64,000 nt of DNA from Streptomyces sp. CB01201 (GTDB lineage: Bacteria; Actinomycetota; Actinomycetes; Streptomycetales; Streptomycetaceae), in NCBI RefSeq assembly GCF_002803085.1, contig NZ_NNBJ01000003.1, positions 275,798 to 339,797 of the forward strand, written 5' to 3'. The notes beneath the pieces are model-generated. The model was not told where the DNA came from and did not search any database. It worked only from the letters and a program-made list of their open reading frames with translations. A program made the translations under genes and the position numbers. Positions 62,895-64,000 of the stretch are shown here, piece by piece; position 1 is the first letter of the stretch; each line of letters opens with the position of its first letter.

Positions 62895-63085
62895 TTGCGG
62901 CTCCGGGCGATTCCCTTGCAGACGAGTACGGCACACACCAGCACGGCAGCCAGCAGAACCGCCATGAGTGCCGCCTGCGCAGGGCCCGACATGGTCAGGT
63001 TGACGATCGCGAGCAGGACGATGACCGGTACGGAAATGAAGACTGGTATCAGAATCGCGTTGTTGTTCTGGCGTCCGCTGGACAT
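62891..63085 (-). CDS. 64-aa two-helix membrane protein of the RiPP cluster
   Basis: Starts MSSGRQNNNAILIPVFISVP, then VIVLLAIVNLTMSGPAQAALMAVLLAAVLVCAVLVCKGIARSRK: two hydrophobic helices separated by a short turn and a basic tail. It is coupled to the ABC ATPase by a GTGA overlap. No family recognised; it may be an immunity or transport accessory protein (inference). Confidence 0.75.
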   Translation of the reverse strand: MSSGRQNNNAILIPVFISVPVIVLLAIVNLTMSGPAQAALMAVLLAAVLVCAVLVCKGIARSRK

Positions 63086-63127
63086 GAGAATTCCTTTGCT
63101 GATCGTGGCGCGAGGCCCGGATACGGA

Positions 63128-63162
63128 GTCCCCGGTGGTGGCATGCTTCAGCCACCGGGGAC
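63128..63162. terminator. Hairpin between precursor genes and transporter genes
   Basis: GTCCCCGGTGG / CCACCGGGGAC, perfect 11-bp arms with a 13-base loop, 67 bp after the second precursor stop and 43 bp before the small membrane protein start. Likely a partial terminator or mRNA-stabilising stem that favours the precursor transcripts. Confidence 0.65.
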
Positions 63163-63228
63163 CCCGCTGTCAGAGTTCACTCAACCATCGGCCGAAGTGT
63201 CGTGAACTCCGTTGCCCACCAGGGGAAA

Positions 63229-63405
63229 TCAGGTGACGATGCTGGCCGCGACGGTCAGACCGCTGTACGCGATCGACGACGCGACGCTGGCGGCGCTGAT
63301 CGTCACGCCCGTCTTGAAGCCCGACCAGAAGCTGGGCGCCTCCATGGCCTCAAGTTCCTGCATGCCAAGCTCCAGCGACGACTCGAAGCCCTTGTTCAGC
63401 TCCAT
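63229..63405 (-). CDS. RiPP precursor peptide A2 (daptide-type)
   Basis: A 58-aa precursor beginning MELNKGFESSLELGMQELEA. The ATG follows an ideal AGGAGGT site 6 bp upstream. Residues 11-24 (LELGMQELEAMEAP) are identical to the other precursor and serve as the leader recognition motif. The core after Pro24 starts SFWSGFKTG, is hydrophobic, holds eight Ser and four Thr, no Cys, and ends SIVT with a C-terminal Thr58. In daptides the terminal Thr is decarboxylated and aminated. Ser/Thr content also makes it a LanKC substrate candidate. Confidence 0.85.
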   Translation of the reverse strand: MELNKGFESSLELGMQELEAMEAPSFWSGFKTGVTISAASVASSIAYSGLTVAASIVT

Positions 63406-63469
63406 GTCGCACCTCCTGTTTCGTGATGTGTGAATGAGTGGTTTCGCTACCGGTGTCGCGGTGGGGATA

Positions 63470-63643
63470 TCAGGTCGCGATGGAGACGGAAGCGACCCAG
63501 GCGGCGCTGTAGGCGACACCGCTGACCACGCTCATACCGGCGCTGACGCCGGCCGCGGTCGACCAGAACCCGGGCGCCTCCATGGCTTCGAGTTCCTGCA
63601 TTCCCAGCTCCAGAACGGAGTTGGAATCGGTCTTCTGCTGCAT
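63470..63643 (-). CDS. RiPP precursor peptide A1 (daptide-type)
   Basis: A 57-aa precursor beginning MQQKTDSNSVLELGMQELEA. The start has AAGGGGGA 9 bp upstream and gives a leader of the same length as A2 (24 residues to MEAP); an in-frame ATG 11 codons earlier, just after the dehydrogenase stop, is less likely. The core GFWSTAAGVSAG ... AYSAAWVASVSIAT has seven Ser and two Thr, no Cys, and C-terminal Thr57. The pairing of two similar precursors suggests a two-component product or two variants. Confidence 0.85.
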   Translation of the reverse strand: MQQKTDSNSVLELGMQELEAMEAPGFWSTAAGVSAGMSVVSGVAYSAAWVASVSIAT

Positions 63644-63676
63644 AAGAAGATCCCCCTTGTTGTCCGTGTTTTTCAT

Positions 63677-64000
63677 TCATCCGTCCCCGGCCGCGGTGGG
63701 CCGGGACGGAAGTCTCCAAGTGGCCGCTGCCGGCGGCGGGACGGCAGGCGCGTCGGCGGCCTCCGCCAGCAGGGCGCGTACGTCGCCGCGCTCCAGGGAG
63801 CCGAGCATCGGCAGCCCGGCGCCCCAGGCGCGTACGGTGGCCCGCGCGATGTCGTCCAGTTGCCGCGCCGAGCCGGTGAGGCGCCGGCCGATGCCCCAGC
63901 CGTCGATGAGGCTCGCGATCCCCCGCGCCGGATCGGCGGGAAGGCCGGCCGGGCCCGCGGCCCGCAGACAACGCCAGACGCGCAGCAGCCTGCGGGCCGA
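63677..64000 (-). CDS. C-terminus of a probable iron-type alcohol dehydrogenase (daptide dehydrogenase-like), cut by window edge
   Basis: Only the last 107 codons are visible; no complete frame is otherwise listed because the 5' end is outside. The translated end reads RRLLRVWRCLRAAGPAGLPA, IASLIDGWGIGRRLTGSARQLDDIARATVRAWG, GLPMLGSLERGDVRALLAEA, resembling the helical C-terminal domain of iron-containing (group III) alcohol dehydrogenases. In daptide clusters a dehydrogenase of this type performs oxidative decarboxylation of the C-terminal Thr. The identification rests on a short, helical fragment plus context. Confidence 0.5.
   Translation of the reverse strand, partial: SARRLLRVWRCLRAAGPAGLPADPARGIASLIDGWGIGRRLTGSARQLDDIARATVRAWGAGLPMLGSLERGDVRALLAEAADAPAVPPPAAATWRLPSRPTAAGDG

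Noticed and set aside
57147..63643. Conventional lanthipeptide with lanthionine or labionin rings
   Set aside because: Neither precursor contains Cys, so thioether rings cannot form. A Cys-containing precursor outside the window remains possible.

Overview
The window is a high-GC actinobacterial chromosome segment, almost certainly Streptomyces. The evidence is GC-rich third codon positions, many GTG/TTG starts with 4-bp ATGA/GTGA overlaps, the Streptomyces-type trp cluster (TIGR02234 membrane protein, HGxxPAAW protein, DUF2752 protein, trpC, trpM, trpB, trpA, then lgt), a bifunctional PriA (hisA/trpF), and short intergenic repeats that recur in Streptomyces genomes. No tRNA, rRNA, insertion sequence, prophage or CRISPR array was seen.

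Layout. 1-3 kb: a short-chain dehydrogenase running off the left edge, divergent from a pair of overlapping acyl-CoA dehydrogenase genes. 3-8.1 kb: small metabolic and regulatory genes (flavin/F420-type oxidase fold, HutD, vWA protein, LysR with a divergent tautomerase, a helical-repeat protein). 8.3-14.4 kb: glutamate synthase gltBD. 14.8-16.6 kb: VIT1-type metal transporter and ribokinase. 16.9-27.4 kb: lgt, a DsbA-like protein, the trp cluster interrupted by a plus-strand sedolisin peptidase, then trpE and hisI. 27.5-30.6 kb: TIGR03085 protein, ArsR/MFS pair, hypothetical gene. 30.7-36.4 kb: tightly coupled his operon hisD-C-B-(54 aa membrane protein)-H-A-ridA-F. 36.6-45.1 kb: envelope and housekeeping genes, including the 24-aa ribosomal protein bL37, an ABC-2 exporter and a NYN-domain protein. 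45.2-53.9 kb: dnaE, DUF2252, membrane protein, second DsbA-like protein, and a two-component system.

The last 10 kb (about 54-64 kb, continuing beyond the window) is a RiPP natural-product cluster, all on the minus strand: the C-terminus of a probable iron-type dehydrogenase, two small precursor peptides with the same leader motif (LELGMQELEAMEAP) and a C-terminal Thr, a small membrane protein, an ABC transporter, an M50 intramembrane protease with a winged-helix N-terminus, a class III lanthionine synthetase-like LanKC, a GT2 glycosyltransferase, RmlA and RmlB. The leader, hydrophobic Cys-free core, terminal Thr, M50 protease and dehydrogenase point to the daptide family, in which the C-terminal Thr is oxidatively decarboxylated and converted to an amine. 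A LanKC and deoxysugar/glycosyltransferase genes in the same operon suggest a hybrid (dehydrated and/or glycosylated daptide). I consider this the most interesting object in the window. The daptide aminotransferase and methyltransferase are not inside the window and would be expected just beyond 64,000.
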